Source: Sphingopyxis bauzanensis (GTDB lineage: Bacteria > Pseudomonadota > Alphaproteobacteria > Sphingomonadales > Sphingomonadaceae). From it: a DNA stretch of 64,000 bases. Within the stretch, counting starts at the first letter, position 1. Each line of letters opens with the position of its first letter. This document shows positions 16,917 through 25,656 of the stretch, in pieces. The position numbers and the translations under genes were made by a program. A model generated the notes under the pieces. The model was not told where the DNA came from. It made no database searches and worked only from the letters and a program-made list of their open reading frames with translations. The stretch is taken from contig NZ_NISK01000003.1 in assembly GCF_002205675.1 (NCBI RefSeq), positions 62,001 to 126,000 on the forward strand, written 5' to 3'.

Positions 16917-18017
16917 ATGCCGCGCATGATTTACCTCGATTACCAGGCCACGACGCCGCTCGCCTCCGAAGCGCGCGCGGCGATGCTGCGCTGGCTGGTA
17001 GGGCCGGGCGAGGGCGATGGCTTCGCCAATCCGTCGAGCACGCACAAAGGCGGCCGCGCCGCGGCAGCTGCGGTCGAGGTGGCGCGTGATCAGGTGGCGG
17101 CGCTATTGCCGAAGGGCGGCCGCGTGTTCTTCACCTCGGGCGCGACCGAGGCGCTCAACTGGGCGCTGCTGCGCGGCGCCGAGATCATGCCGGGCGGCGT
17201 GGCGGGATTGAGTATCGAACATGCGGCATCGCTGCAATGTCTGGAGCGACTGCACGCAACCGTTCTGCCCGTCGACAGTGACGGCGTCGCTCTGCCCCCC
17301 GACCCCGCACTGATCCCCGAAAATGGGATCGTGGCGGCGATGCTGGTCAACAACGAGGTCGGGACGATCCAGCCAGTCGCCGATTTCGCCGCTGCTGCGC
17401 ATGCGAAGAACAGTCTGCTGCTCTGTGACGCGGTGCAAGGCTATGGCCGCGTGCTCATTCCCGAAAGCGCCGACCTGATCGCTATATCTGCGCACAAGAT
17501 TCATGGCCCGAAAGGCATCGGTGCGCTGTGGATTCGCGATGGCATTGACCTGCCGCCGCTGATGTTCGGCGGTGCACAGGAGCAGGGAATGCGCTCGGGT
17601 ACTGTTTCGCCCGCGCTGTGCGCCGGGTTCGGCGCCGCCGCGGCGCTCGCCGCCGAGCGGCTAGACGAAGATGCCGCGCATATCGAACGGCTATGGTCGC
17701 TGGCGCGCGACATGCTGCCCGAATGGACGATCAACGGCGCCGTCGATGCGCGTTACCGCGGCAACCTCAACATCCGGCGCGAAGGCGTGAACGGCCTGCG
17801 CCTGATGTCCGACGCTCGCAACATCGCCTTCTCGCTCGGCAGCGCCTGCGGCAGCGGATCGGGTAAGGTCAGCCATGTGCTGCGCGCCATGGGGGTGAGC
17901 GAAGCCGATGCACGCGCGTCGATCCGCCTCGGCTGGGGGCGCTACACCAGCGAACAGGAACTCCGCGCCGGGCTGACCGCGATCAAGGACGCCGCGCGAT
18001 TGCAGGGGGTCAATTGA
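16917..18017 (+). CDS. Cysteine desulfurase family protein (IscS/NifS-like)
   Basis: The 366-residue class V PLP enzyme begins MPRMIYLDYQATTPLASEAR and has NPSSTHKGGR, the PLP lysine K194 in SAHKIHGPKG and a catalytic cysteine C311 in GSACGSGSGK. It releases sulfur from cysteine as a persulfide for Fe-S clusters or thiolated tRNA. It is slightly shorter than housekeeping IscS (about 400). It overlaps the next gene, a [2Fe-2S] ferredoxin, as TGATG, so the two are co-translated. No scaffold (IscU or SufB) is present, so this may be a second, specialised system. Confidence 0.88.
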   Translation: MPRMIYLDYQATTPLASEARAAMLRWLVGPGEGDGFANPSSTHKGGRAAAAAVEVARDQVAALLPKGGRVFFTSGATEALNWALLRGAEIMPGGVAGLSIEHAASLQCLERLHATVLPVDSDGVALPPDPALIPENGIVAAMLVNNEVGTIQPVADFAAAAHAKNSLLLCDAVQGYGRVLIPESADLIAISAHKIHGPKGIGALWIRDGIDLPPLMFGGAQEQGMRSGTVSPALCAGFGAAAALAAERLDEDAAHIERLWSLARDMLPEWTINGAVDARYRGNLNIRREGVNGLRLMSDARNIAFSLGSACGSGSGKVSHVLRAMGVSEADARASIRLGWGRYTSEQELRAGLTAIKDAARLQGVN

Positions 18018-18352
18018 TGCGCGTCACCTTCATCCATGCCGACGGCAAGGGGCGTACCGAGGCGGAGGTCGACCCGGGCAGCATCCTGCTGGACGTAGCG
18101 CAGGCGAATATGATGCCGTTGGAGGGGACGTGCGAAGGCCAGATGGCCTGTTCGACGTGTCACGTTATTGTCGCCAAAGAGGATTTCGACCGTCTGCCGC
18201 CCGCGACCGAGATGGAAGAAGATATGCTCGACCTTGCCGCCGGGGTGCGGCGGACAAGCCGTCTCGCGTGCCAGATCTTGCTGACAGAGGCGATGGATGG
18301 GCTGACCGTGCACATCCCGGGCGAAAGCCGCAATATGCAGGGGCCGCGCTGA
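18017..18352 (+). CDS. [2Fe-2S] ferredoxin, adrenodoxin/ISC type
   Basis: The 111-residue ferredoxin has the four cluster cysteines C39-x5-C45-x2-C48 and C85 (CEGQMACSTC, then RLACQ), the spacing of vertebrate-type ferredoxins of ISC systems and cytochrome P450 chains. The C-terminal LTVHIPGESRNM is also family-like. ATG 18017 overlaps the desulfurase stop. It probably supplies electrons for Fe-S assembly with that desulfurase, which fits ISC ferredoxin roles; a P450 partner is not seen. Confidence 0.92.
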   Translation: MRVTFIHADGKGRTEAEVDPGSILLDVAQANMMPLEGTCEGQMACSTCHVIVAKEDFDRLPPATEMEEDMLDLAAGVRRTSRLACQILLTEAMDGLTVHIPGESRNMQGPR

Positions 18353-18362
18353 ACCCAACCCT

Positions 18363-18440
18363 CGTCATCCCGGCGAAGGCCGGGATCTCGACCTCGCTTC
18401 CTGCCGCACCGGCGAGATCCCGGCCTTCGCCGGGATGATG
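18363..18440. repeat. Family A palindromic repeat, second copy
   Basis: The same arms as at 4625-4685 (CATCCCGGCGAAGGCCGGGA), here with a longer 22-base spacer and one mismatch near the outer end. It follows the ferredoxin gene and could end or protect that transcript. Confidence 0.85.
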
Positions 18441-18497
18441 ATGGGGATGGTTCGGGCCATGCTTGCATTTCACCCCATCCCCCGCCATATGCGCCGC

Positions 18498-18586
18498 GGG
18501 AGTCGGGCGGACGTGGTCTTCGCCAACCCGGTCAGGTCCGGAAGGAAGCAGCCGCAACGAATTCGCCGCGGGTCGTTCCGGCTCCC
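18498..18586 (+). ncRNA. ffs: Signal recognition particle RNA (4.5S type)
   Basis: The highly conserved SRP domain IV is plain: GGTCAGGTCCGGAAGGAAGC followed by AGCCG, the asymmetric loop and GGAA tetraloop that bind Ffh. The flanks GGGAGTCGGG and TTCCGGCTCCC pair to close a long hairpin of about 90 nt, the bacterial short form. It guides ribosomes making membrane proteins to the translocon with Ffh and FtsY. A gene next to dnaX is the usual location in many bacteria. Ends are set from the pairing and may differ by a few bases. Confidence 0.93.
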
Positions 18587-18636
18587 ACCCAATTTCCTCC
18601 TTCGACAAGATCGCGCATGACCCCTAAGACGGGACC

Positions 18637-19203
18637 ATGAGCGATTCCGATGTCTCTTTCGAAGCATGGCCAACGGACTGTGCCGACGACGATCTGCATA
18701 TCCTGCGCCTATCATATCTCGACGGCGGATTGAGTGCGACAAAGTTGATGGAGGATGGGCGGTATCGTCGTTTTTCCGTGAATTCCGATACGACGTCAGA
18801 CATCGCACTTTCGGTGAAGATACTCAGTTATTCCAAGGCAGAAGTTTTTGAACTGCTGTTTCCGAGCGTCGTTGCATATCGCGTGCTGGACGAGCACAGC
18901 CTGACCGAGCTGTGGTCGCTCGAGCGACCCAATCATGCGATGTTCCGAGTAAAGGGTCACAGGTGGACGCAAGAATCGCCGATCAGTTTTGCATTCGCTG
19001 ACGACAGGTCGTGGATGATCGTGACAGATTGGGATTGCGTCGAAGTGCTGACGACGGAGCCGCCGGTCATAAGGTCTCTTGGTAAAGCGACTTGCGAGAT
19101 CGTCGAGGATTCGCACGTCGACGCTTCGGACGATGACCGTGTCCTCGCTGCGCCGCATATTCTAGACGGCGCCAAATTGACCAAGACCAAGAGGGTGCTT
19201 TAA
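18637..19203 (+). CDS. Protein of unknown function between ffs and dnaX
   Basis: A 188-residue soluble, acidic protein starting MSDSDVSFEAWPTDCADDDL and ending KLTKTKRVL. I recognise no family. It has no signal peptide or membrane segment, several Trp residues (WSLERP, HRWTQES, DRSWMIVTDWDCVEVL) and a hydrophobic core pattern of mixed strands. Base composition looks lower in GC than dnaX. The frame is complete and ends four bases before the dnaX GTG, so it may share transcription. It interrupts the usual ffs-dnaX neighbourhood, so it may be an acquired gene. Confidence 0.75.
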   Translation: MSDSDVSFEAWPTDCADDDLHILRLSYLDGGLSATKLMEDGRYRRFSVNSDTTSDIALSVKILSYSKAEVFELLFPSVVAYRVLDEHSLTELWSLERPNHAMFRVKGHRWTQESPISFAFADDRSWMIVTDWDCVEVLTTEPPVIRSLGKATCEIVEDSHVDASDDDRVLAAPHILDGAKLTKTKRVL

Positions 19204-19207
19204 CGAC

Positions 19208-20911
19208 GTGACGGATTCAGACGATATCTTTGCGGCCTCGGGCGTGGAGGCGCCGGACACGCCGGCGCCCCCGTCATCCGGCCCGTACCGCGTCCTCGCG
19301 CGCAAATATCGCCCGCAAACCTTTGCCGAACTGATCGGTCAGGATGCGATGGTCCGCACGCTCGGCAATTCGATCGCGCGCGACCGGCTGGCGCATGCGT
19401 TTCTGATGACCGGGGTGCGCGGGGTCGGCAAGACGTCGACCGCACGCCTGATCGCCAAGGCGCTCAACTGCATCGGCCCCGACGGGCAGGGCGGGCCGAC
19501 GATCGATCCGTGCGGCGTGTGCGAACCGTGCCGCGCGATCACCGAAGGCCGGCATATCGACGTCATCGAGATGGACGCCGCGTCGAACACCGGCGTCGAT
19601 GATGTGCGCGAAATTATCGAGGCGGTGCGCTACGCCGCGGTGTCGGCGCGCTACAAGATCTACATCATCGACGAAGTGCATATGTTGTCGCGTAACGCCT
19701 TCAATGCACTCCTGAAAACGCTCGAAGAACCGCCGCCGCACGTCAAATTCCTATTCGCGACGACCGAGGTCAACAAGGTGCCGGTGACGGTGCTGTCGCG
19801 CTGCCAGCGTTTCGACCTGCGCCGGATCACCCCCGACATGCTGTTCAGCCATTTCAGTTCGATCTTGCAGAAAGAGGGCATCGAGGCCGAGGCGCCCGCG
19901 ATCTGGCTGATCGCCAACGCCGCCGAAGGGTCGGTGCGCGACGGCCTGTCGATTCTCGATCAGGCGATTGCCCATGCCGACCTTGATGGCGGCGGCAAAA
20001 TCGGCGCCGATCAGGTGCGCGTCATGCTCGGCCTGTCCGACCGCACGTCGATTGCGCAGCTGATGACGACGATCCTCGACGGCGATAGCGCCGCCGCAAT
20101 CGACCTGGCGCGCGCGCAATATGCGCTGGGCATCGAGCCGGTCGCGATGGTGCGCGGGCTGATGGACCTGACCCATGCGGTGACGCTCGCCAAAGTGTCG
20201 CGCCACGACGACCCCGCGCTGGCCGAGGCGGATCGCGAACGCATCGGCGATTGGGCACAGAAGCTCGGTTTCGCGCCGCTCAACCGACTTTGGCAGTTGC
20301 TGCTCAAGGGCCATGACGAAGTGCTGCGCGCGAACAATCCGCTCGAGCATCTGGAAATGCTGTTGCTGCGGGTGATTTATGCCGCGTCGATGCCCGATCC
20401 GGGAGAGCTGGCGAAGCTGCTGGAATCGGGGCGCGTGCCGACGATGCCGCTCGCAGCGCCGCCAGCGTCTGCAGGACAGGAAACCGCTGCCGCCGCAGCC
20501 GTCGCAGAGGCGGCACCCGCCACCGAGCTTCCCGCGACATCGCTGACGATCGCGCAGATTCACCAATTGCTCGAAAGCAGCGGCAATCACCGCCTCGCAG
20601 TGCAGGTGCATGATCATCTGCGGGTCATCGAACTCGAACCGGGCCAGCTGGTGTTTGCCGCCGTCCCGGCGCTGTCCGCGACGTTCCCGCGCGATCTGGG
20701 CGATGCGCTGCTCGCCGCCACTGGCAGCCGCTGGAATGTCCGCGCGGGCGAGGGCGATGCGCGGCCCAGCCTTGGGGAAATGCGCGCCGCGACCGCTGCG
20801 GACAATGAGGCGCGGATCCGCGAGTTGCCGGTCGTCAAGGCCGCGCTGGCGGCTTTTCCCGACGCCAGCCTTGAAGACCCCGCCGACAATCGCCATAAGT
20901 CCAATCCATGA
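19208..20911 (+). CDS. dnaX: DNA polymerase III subunit gamma/tau
   Basis: The 567-residue clamp-loader ATPase begins with GTG. YRVLARKYRPQTFAELIGQD precedes the Walker A motif GVRGVGKTS. A zinc module CGVCEPCR, Walker B DEVHMLS and the sensor region CQRFDLRRI follow. The tau-specific C-terminus is Ala/Pro-rich (after residue 410) and ends with a folded part. I saw no A-rich slippery site, so a separate short gamma form is not supported. It is followed, with a four-base overlap, by the YbaB gene, the classical dnaX-ybaB arrangement; recR is absent here. Confidence 0.97.
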   Translation: MTDSDDIFAASGVEAPDTPAPPSSGPYRVLARKYRPQTFAELIGQDAMVRTLGNSIARDRLAHAFLMTGVRGVGKTSTARLIAKALNCIGPDGQGGPTIDPCGVCEPCRAITEGRHIDVIEMDAASNTGVDDVREIIEAVRYAAVSARYKIYIIDEVHMLSRNAFNALLKTLEEPPPHVKFLFATTEVNKVPVTVLSRCQRFDLRRITPDMLFSHFSSILQKEGIEAEAPAIWLIANAAEGSVRDGLSILDQAIAHADLDGGGKIGADQVRVMLGLSDRTSIAQLMTTILDGDSAAAIDLARAQYALGIEPVAMVRGLMDLTHAVTLAKVSRHDDPALAEADRERIGDWAQKLGFAPLNRLWQLLLKGHDEVLRANNPLEHLEMLLLRVIYAASMPDPGELAKLLESGRVPTMPLAAPPASAGQETAAAAAVAEAAPATELPATSLTIAQIHQLLESSGNHRLAVQVHDHLRVIELEPGQLVFAAVPALSATFPRDLGDALLAATGSRWNVRAGEGDARPSLGEMRAATAADNEARIRELPVVKAALAAFPDASLEDPADNRHKSNP

Positions 20912-21243
20912 AATCGATCGAAGAAATGATGAAGGCGGCGCAGGAAGCTGCGGCCACGGTGCAGGCGCAGATGCAGGAGGCGCAGGCGAAGCTCGACAGT
21001 GTCGAGGTCGAGGGCGTGTCGGGCGGCGGGCTGGTGCGGATTCTTGCCAGCGCCAAGGGCCGGATCAAGTCGATCAATATCGACGACAGCCTGATCGTGC
21101 CGTCGGACAAGCAGATGCTCGAGGATTTGCTCGCCGCCGCGTTCAACGACGCACGCGAAAAGGCCGACCGCGTCAGCAACGAAGAAATGGGCAAGATGAC
21201 GAGCGGCCTGCCGCTGCCCCCGGGGTTCAAGCTGCCGTTCTGA
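20908..21243 (+). CDS. YbaB/EbfC family nucleoid-associated protein
   Basis: The 111-residue protein begins MKSIEEMMKAAQEAAATVQA, a Gln/Ala-rich N-terminal helix, followed by the YbaB core (VEGVSGGGLVRI, LIVPSDKQMLEDLLAAAFNDA) and the C-terminal MTSGLPLPPGFKLPF. It is a small DNA-binding dimer. The ATG overlaps the dnaX stop, so the two are coupled. Length and motifs match the family well. Confidence 0.95.
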   Translation: MKSIEEMMKAAQEAAATVQAQMQEAQAKLDSVEVEGVSGGGLVRILASAKGRIKSINIDDSLIVPSDKQMLEDLLAAAFNDAREKADRVSNEEMGKMTSGLPLPPGFKLPF

Positions 21244-21275
21244 GCGGCTTTGCCTTCGCTGTTCACCGCAGCGAC

Positions 21276-21303
21276 ATTGAATGCGCGCCAAGTTACGCCA
21301 TAT
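21276..21303 (+). promoter_or_regulatory. Possible heat-shock (RpoH-type) promoter of lon
   Basis: ATTGAAT (21276-21282) is followed after 14 bases by GCCATAT (21297-21303), close to the sigma-32 pattern CTTGAAA/CCCATNT. A sigma-70 reading, TTGAAT and ATATTA 17 apart, is also possible at the same place. It lies 64 bp before the lon ATG. lon is heat-induced in many bacteria. Confidence 0.4.
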
Positions 21304-21366
21304 TAGCGATCAACACCCTATAAGAAGGGCGGAGCGTCCGGTCGTGGCGCCTGTCCAGGAGCCGCA

Positions 21367-23763
21367 ATGACGCAATCTTTTCCGCTTTTGCCGCTGCGCG
21401 ACATCGTCGTTTTCCCGCACATGATCGTGCCGCTGTTCGTTGGCCGTGACCGTTCGGTCGCTGCGCTGGAAACCGCGATGGAATCCGATAAGGAAATCTT
21501 CCTCGTCGCCCAGCTCGATCCGGGCGAGGACGATCCGCAGCGCGATGACCTGTATGACGTTGGCGTGATCGCCACCGTGCTTCAGCTTTTGAAGCTGCCC
21601 GACGGCACCGTTCGCGTGCTGGTCGAGGGCAAGGAACGCGCCAAGCTGGTTGCGCTGACCAACGACGACAAGACGGTGATGGCGAGCGTCAAGCCGATCG
21701 ACGACACCGTCGACGGCAGCGTCGATACCGCCGCGTTGATGCGCTCGGTCGTCGATCAGTTCGAAAATTACGCCAAGCTCAACAAGAAGATGCCTGCCGA
21801 AACCGCGGTGCAGCTGTCGCAGATCGACGACGCCTCGCGCCTCGCCGACTCGGTGGCGGGCAATCTCAACATCAAGGTGTCCGACAAGCAGGCGCTGCTC
21901 GTCGAGGATACGCCGTCGAAGCGGCTCGAAATGGTGTTCGCCTTCATGGAAGGCGAGCTGGGCGTATTGCAGGTCGAAAAGAAGATCCGCGGTCGCGTGA
22001 AGCGCCAGATGGAAAAGAGCCAGCGCGAATATTATCTGAACGAGCAGCTCAAGGCGATCCAGCGCGAGCTGGGCAACGACAATGGTGAGGGCGGCGACGA
22101 CCTTGCCGAATTGCAGCAGAAAATCGACGGCTTGAAGATGTCGAAAGAGGCCAAGACCAAGGCAAACGCCGAGTTGAAAAAGCTGCGCGCGATGGCGCCG
22201 ATGTCGGCCGAGGCGACCGTTGTCCGCAACTATCTCGACACGTTGATCGGCCTGCCGTGGGGCAAGAAGTCGAAACTGAAAAAGGACATCGCCGCGGCGC
22301 AGGCCGTGCTCGACGATGACCATTATGCGCTCGAAAAGGTCAAGGACCGCATCGTCGAATATCTGGCGGTGCAGGCGCGCACCAACAAGCTGAAGGGGCC
22401 GATCCTGTGCCTCGTCGGTCCGCCGGGCGTCGGCAAGACGAGCCTCGGCAAGTCGATCGCCAAGGCGACCGGGCGCGAGTTCATCCGCCAGTCGCTGGGC
22501 GGCGTGCGCGACGAGGCCGAAATTCGCGGCCACCGCCGCACCTATATTGGCTCGCTGCCGGGCAAGATCGTCACCAACCTCAAAAAGGCGGGGACGATGA
22601 ACCCGCTGTTCCTGCTCGACGAGATCGACAAGCTGGGCCAGGATTTTCGCGGCGATCCGGCGTCGGCGCTGCTCGAAGTGCTCGACCCCGAACAGAATGG
22701 CAAATTCCAGGACCATTATCTGGAAATCGATATCGACCTCAGCGACATCATGTTCGTCACCACTGCGAACTCGCTGAACCTGCCGCAGGCGCTGCTCGAC
22801 CGCATGGAGATCATCCGGCTCGAAGGCTATACCGAGGACGAGAAGGTCGAGATTGCCAAGCTGCACCTGATCGCCAAGCAGATCGAGGCGCATGGGTTGA
22901 AGGACGGCGAATTCACGCTGACCGACGAAGGTCTGCGCGACCTGATCCGCTATTATACCCGCGAGGCCGGCGTCCGCACGCTGGAGCGCGAGATTGCGCG
23001 GCTGGCGCGCAAAGCGCTGCGCCGTATTCTTGAGGGCAAGGCCGAAAGCGTCACCGTCACGTCCGAAAATCTCAACGAGTTTTCAGGCGTGCGCAAATAT
23101 CGCCACGGCATGGGCGATTTGGAGGATCAGATCGGCGCCGTCACCGGACTCGCGTGGACCGAAGTCGGCGGAGAATTGCTGACGATCGAGGCGGTCACCG
23201 CATCGGGCAAGGGGCAGGTGCGTACCACCGGCAAGCTCGGCGAAGTGATGACCGAGTCGGTGCAGGCCGCGCTGTCGTTCGTGAAAGCGCGCGCGCCCAG
23301 CTATGGCATCAAGCCCAGCCTGTTCGCGCGCAAGGACATCCATATCCATCTGCCCGAAGGCGCCGTGCCGAAGGACGGCCCGTCGGCGGGTGTCGGCATG
23401 GTGACCGCGATGATTTCGACCCTGACCGGGATTGCGGTGCGCCGCGATGTCGCGATGACCGGCGAAGTCACGCTGCGCGGCCGTGTGCTGGCGATTGGGG
23501 GCTTGAAGGAAAAGCTGCTCGCGGCGCTGCGCGGCGGCATCACGACCGTGCTGATTCCTGAAGAAAATGAAAAGGATCTGGTCGAAATCCCGGCGAACAT
23601 CACGACGGGGTTGAAGATCATTCCGGTCAGCCATGTCGATGAGGTGCTCGCGGTCGCATTGGTCAGCCCGATCGTCCCGATCGAGTGGACCGAGGCCGAC
23701 GAACTGGCCGCGTCGCCGCCGCATGTCCCCGGATCGGACCCTGAGACAACGATTCGCCACTGA
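21367..23763 (+). CDS. lon: ATP-dependent protease Lon
   Basis: The 798-residue LonA has the N-terminal substrate domain ([19 protein letters not shown]), the AAA+ module with Walker A GPPGVGKT (K357) and Walker [10 protein letters not shown], and the C-terminal serine protease domain with catalytic S673 in [10 protein letters not shown] and a Lys about 43 residues later. It degrades damaged and regulatory proteins in the cytoplasm. The length is normal. lon followed by a HU gene is the usual alphaproteobacterial order. Confidence 0.98.
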   Translation: MTQSFPLLPLRDIVVFPHMIVPLFVGRDRSVAALETAMESDKEIFLVAQLDPGEDDPQRDDLYDVGVIATVLQLLKLPDGTVRVLVEGKERAKLVALTNDDKTVMASVKPIDDTVDGSVDTAALMRSVVDQFENYAKLNKKMPAETAVQLSQIDDASRLADSVAGNLNIKVSDKQALLVEDTPSKRLEMVFAFMEGELGVLQVEKKIRGRVKRQMEKSQREYYLNEQLKAIQRELGNDNGEGGDDLAELQQKIDGLKMSKEAKTKANAELKKLRAMAPMSAEATVVRNYLDTLIGLPWGKKSKLKKDIAAAQAVLDDDHYALEKVKDRIVEYLAVQARTNKLKGPILCLVGPPGVGKTSLGKSIAKATGREFIRQSLGGVRDEAEIRGHRRTYIGSLPGKIVTNLKKAGTMNPLFLLDEIDKLGQDFRGDPASALLEVLDPEQNGKFQDHYLEIDIDLSDIMFVTTANSLNLPQALLDRMEIIRLEGYTEDEKVEIAKLHLIAKQIEAHGLKDGEFTLTDEGLRDLIRYYTREAGVRTLEREIARLARKALRRILEGKAESVTVTSENLNEFSGVRKYRHGMGDLEDQIGAVTGLAWTEVGGELLTIEAVTASGKGQVRTTGKLGEVMTESVQAALSFVKARAPSYGIKPSLFARKDIHIHLPEGAVPKDGPSAGVGMVTAMISTLTGIAVRRDVAMTGEVTLRGRVLAIGGLKEKLLAALRGGITTVLIPEENEKDLVEIPANITTGLKIIPVSHVDEVLAVALVSPIVPIEWTEADELAASPPHVPGSDPETTIRH

Positions 23764-23842
23764 CCCCGGTTGATTGGCGGCGCATAACCCCGCTTTTCGT
23801 CGCAAAATCGTCGTTTATCCGCCGTTTTCGCCCTTTTTTGCT

Positions 23843-23871
23843 TTGACAAGGCAGGGCGAAACGGCGTTAGT
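23843..23871 (+). promoter_or_regulatory. Probable promoter of the HU gene
   Basis: TTGACA at 23843-23848 and GTTAGT at 23866-23871 are 17 bases apart, followed by GGCGCC. The HU ATG is 60 bp further on. The -35 is perfect, the -10 weak. It suggests the HU gene has its own promoter in addition to any read-through from lon. Confidence 0.5.
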
Positions 23872-23930
23872 GGCGCCCCATGGCACGACCATGAATCATT
23901 CAATCAACCAAAAGCAGGGGTTCCTTAGGC

Positions 23931-24203
23931 ATGAACAAACAAGACCTGATCGCCGCCGTCGCTGACTCGAGCGGCCTGACCAAGGGTGACGCGAGCAAAG
24001 CCGTCGAAGCCGTGTTCGAAGCGATCACCGGTTCGCTCAAAAAGGGTGGCGAAGTTCGTCTCGTTGGTTTCGGCACCTTCGCCGTCAGCAAGCGCAAGGC
24101 ATCGACCGGTCGCAACCCGCGCACCGGCGAAACGATGACCATTGCGGCGTCGAACCAGCCCAAGTTCAAGGCCGGCAAGGCGCTCAAGGATGCGGTCAAC
24201 TGA
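23931..24203 (+). CDS. hup: DNA-binding protein HU
   Basis: The 90-residue HU begins MNKQDLIAAVADSSGLTKGD and has the beta-arm signature VGFGTFAVSKRKASTGRNPR, with Asn-Pro-Arg at the tip. It is an abundant architectural protein that bends DNA. Length is exactly that of the family. AGGGG lies upstream of the ATG. It follows lon and precedes tRNA-Val, as in many alphaproteobacteria. Confidence 0.98.
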   Translation: MNKQDLIAAVADSSGLTKGDASKAVEAVFEAITGSLKKGGEVRLVGFGTFAVSKRKASTGRNPRTGETMTIAASNQPKFKAGKALKDAVN

Positions 24204-24231
24204 TTGGCCAGCCCTTTGGGTAGGAATATTT

Positions 24232-24257
24232 CAGGCCGCGGCGAAAGCTGCGGCCTG
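24232..24257 (+). terminator. Hairpin terminator after the HU gene
   Basis: CAGGCCGCGGC and GCTGCGGCCTG pair over 11 bp around GAAA, followed by ATTTG. The T-run is short, but the hairpin lies 29 bp after the stop codon. Confidence 0.6.
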
Positions 24258-24392
24258 ATTTGCATCGGGGCGGTAGTTTCGACGAGCGCGTTGGTTCCCT
24301 CGGTGGGTTCGGCGAAATCGGCGTTGCATTCATCGGTGCAGCGGCTATGGCCGTCCGGCTTTCGGGCGTCGGCCATTCGGTCGGACCCGGAC

Positions 24393-24467
24393 GGGCGCGT
24401 AGCTCAGTGGTAGAGCACACCCTTCACACGGGTGGGGTCGCAGGTTCAATCCCTGCCGCGCCCACCA
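24393..24467 (+). tRNA. tRNA-Val(CAC)
   Basis: A complete cloverleaf can be drawn: acceptor GGGCGCG with CGCGCCC, D arm AGCTCAGTGGTAGAGC, anticodon stem CACCC/GGGTG around TTCACAC (anticodon CAC at 24425-24427), a T arm with GGTTCAATCC, discriminator A and an encoded CCA. It reads GUG codons. It lies downstream of the HU gene. Confidence 0.97.
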
Positions 24468-24554
24468 TGGCTCGATCGGACAGTGTGGAAGTGAAACCGC
24501 GCCTGACCGGACCATTCATCGCCTATTCAATGCCTTTGCATTAGAGAGACGGCC

Positions 24555-24863
24555 ATGACCCCCACCCTGACCTTCTCGCTCATCTTGGCCTTGCTGCTCA
24601 CTGCGGCCATGCCTGCGGCCGCGCGCGGCAATCGCGATCAGGATCATCTGCGCGAAGCGGCAGCGCAGGGGCAGGTCATTCCGCTCAACCGGCTGATCGC
24701 CGACGTGCGTTCGCGCGCGCCGTATAGCGAGATGGAATATCTGGGCGGGCCGCAGTTCGATGCGGGCCGCATGATCTATGCGCTGAAGTTCATGGACGGC
24801 AGCCAGGTGGTCGTCGTTTTTGTCGATGCCCGCACCGGCCGGATCGTCGGTCGCAAACCCTGA
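24555..24863 (+). CDS. Small secreted PepSY-domain protein
   Basis: The 102-residue protein has a signal peptide MTPTLTFSLILALLLTAAMP followed by AAARG, then a PepSY-like domain: LREAAAQGQVIPLNRLIADV, a middle beta strand and VVVFVDARTGRIVGRKP at the end. PepSY proteins are often periplasmic inhibitors or sensors. It lies 117 bp before an OmpR-type regulator and kinase on the same strand, so it may modulate that kinase (inference). Confidence 0.82.
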   Translation: MTPTLTFSLILALLLTAAMPAAARGNRDQDHLREAAAQGQVIPLNRLIADVRSRAPYSEMEYLGGPQFDAGRMIYALKFMDGSQVVVVFVDARTGRIVGRKP

Positions 24864-24979
24864 TAATCTGAAAATGGCGAAGTTCCGGGCGCAACGACAT
24901 TTTGCGATGATCGTTCGGACTTGATACACAGTCGAAACATGCGGCCGGTGCGACCGGTCAGCAAAGGAAAGGCGTCCGA

Positions 24980-25645
24980 ATGCGGATCTTGATTGTCGAA
25001 GACGAACCCACCCTCGGCCCGCAGCTGAAGGCGACGCTTGAATCGACTGGCTATGCGGTCGATCTGGCGACCGACGGCGAGGATGGCCATTTCCTTGGCT
25101 CGACCGAAAATTACGATGCCGCGATCCTCGACCTCGGGCTGCCCGAGATTGACGGGCTGACCGTGCTCGACCGTTGGCGCCGCGAGAAGCGCAATTTCCC
25201 GGTGCTGGTGCTCACCGCGCGCGACAGCTGGTCGGACAAGGTTGCGGGGCTTGATGCCGGCGCCGACGATTATCTCGCCAAGCCGTTCCAGACCGAAGAG
25301 CTGATCGCCCGCCTGCGCGCGCTGATCCGCCGCGCCGCGGGCAATGCGTCGAGCGAGTTGACCGCGGGTCAGGTGCGCCTCGACACACGTTCGGGCCGCG
25401 TCACGCTCGCCGGTGAAGCGGTGAAACTGACCGCGCAGGAATATAAGCTGCTTTCGTACCTTCTCCACCACAAGGGCAAGGTCGTGTCGCGCACCGAATT
25501 GATCGAACATATTTATGATCAGGACTTCGACCGCGATTCGAACACGATCGAAGTGTTCGTGACGCGCATCCGCAAAAAATTGGGCGCCGACATTATCACC
25601 ACGATCCGCGGTCTGGGCTACCAGCTCGACGATCCGCAGGGCTGA
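24980..25645 (+). CDS. OmpR-family response regulator
   Basis: The 221-residue protein has a receiver domain (acidic pair in VEDEP, phosphoacceptor D51 in ILDLGLPE, Lys in YLAKPF) and a winged-helix DNA-binding domain with YKLLSYLLHHKGKVVSRTEL and VTRIRKKLGADIITTIRGLG. It most resembles the QseB/PmrA/FeuP group. It is followed 11 bp later by its likely sensor kinase, which should phosphorylate D51. Preceding PepSY gene suggests envelope or metal/peptide stress sensing, but the signal is not known. Confidence 0.93.
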   Translation: MRILIVEDEPTLGPQLKATLESTGYAVDLATDGEDGHFLGSTENYDAAILDLGLPEIDGLTVLDRWRREKRNFPVLVLTARDSWSDKVAGLDAGADDYLAKPFQTEELIARLRALIRRAAGNASSELTAGQVRLDTRSGRVTLAGEAVKLTAQEYKLLSYLLHHKGKVVSRTELIEHIYDQDFDRDSNTIEVFVTRIRKKLGADIITTIRGLGYQLDDPQG

Positions 25646-25656
25646 ACCGTTCGGCC

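Noticed and set aside
19208-20911. Programmed frameshift in dnaX producing gamma
   Set aside because: No A-rich slippery run with a following hairpin was seen in the coding sequence.
21310-22893. 527-codon open frame opposite lon
   Set aside because: Mirror-image of the lon codon pattern with no family features; lon itself is unmistakable.
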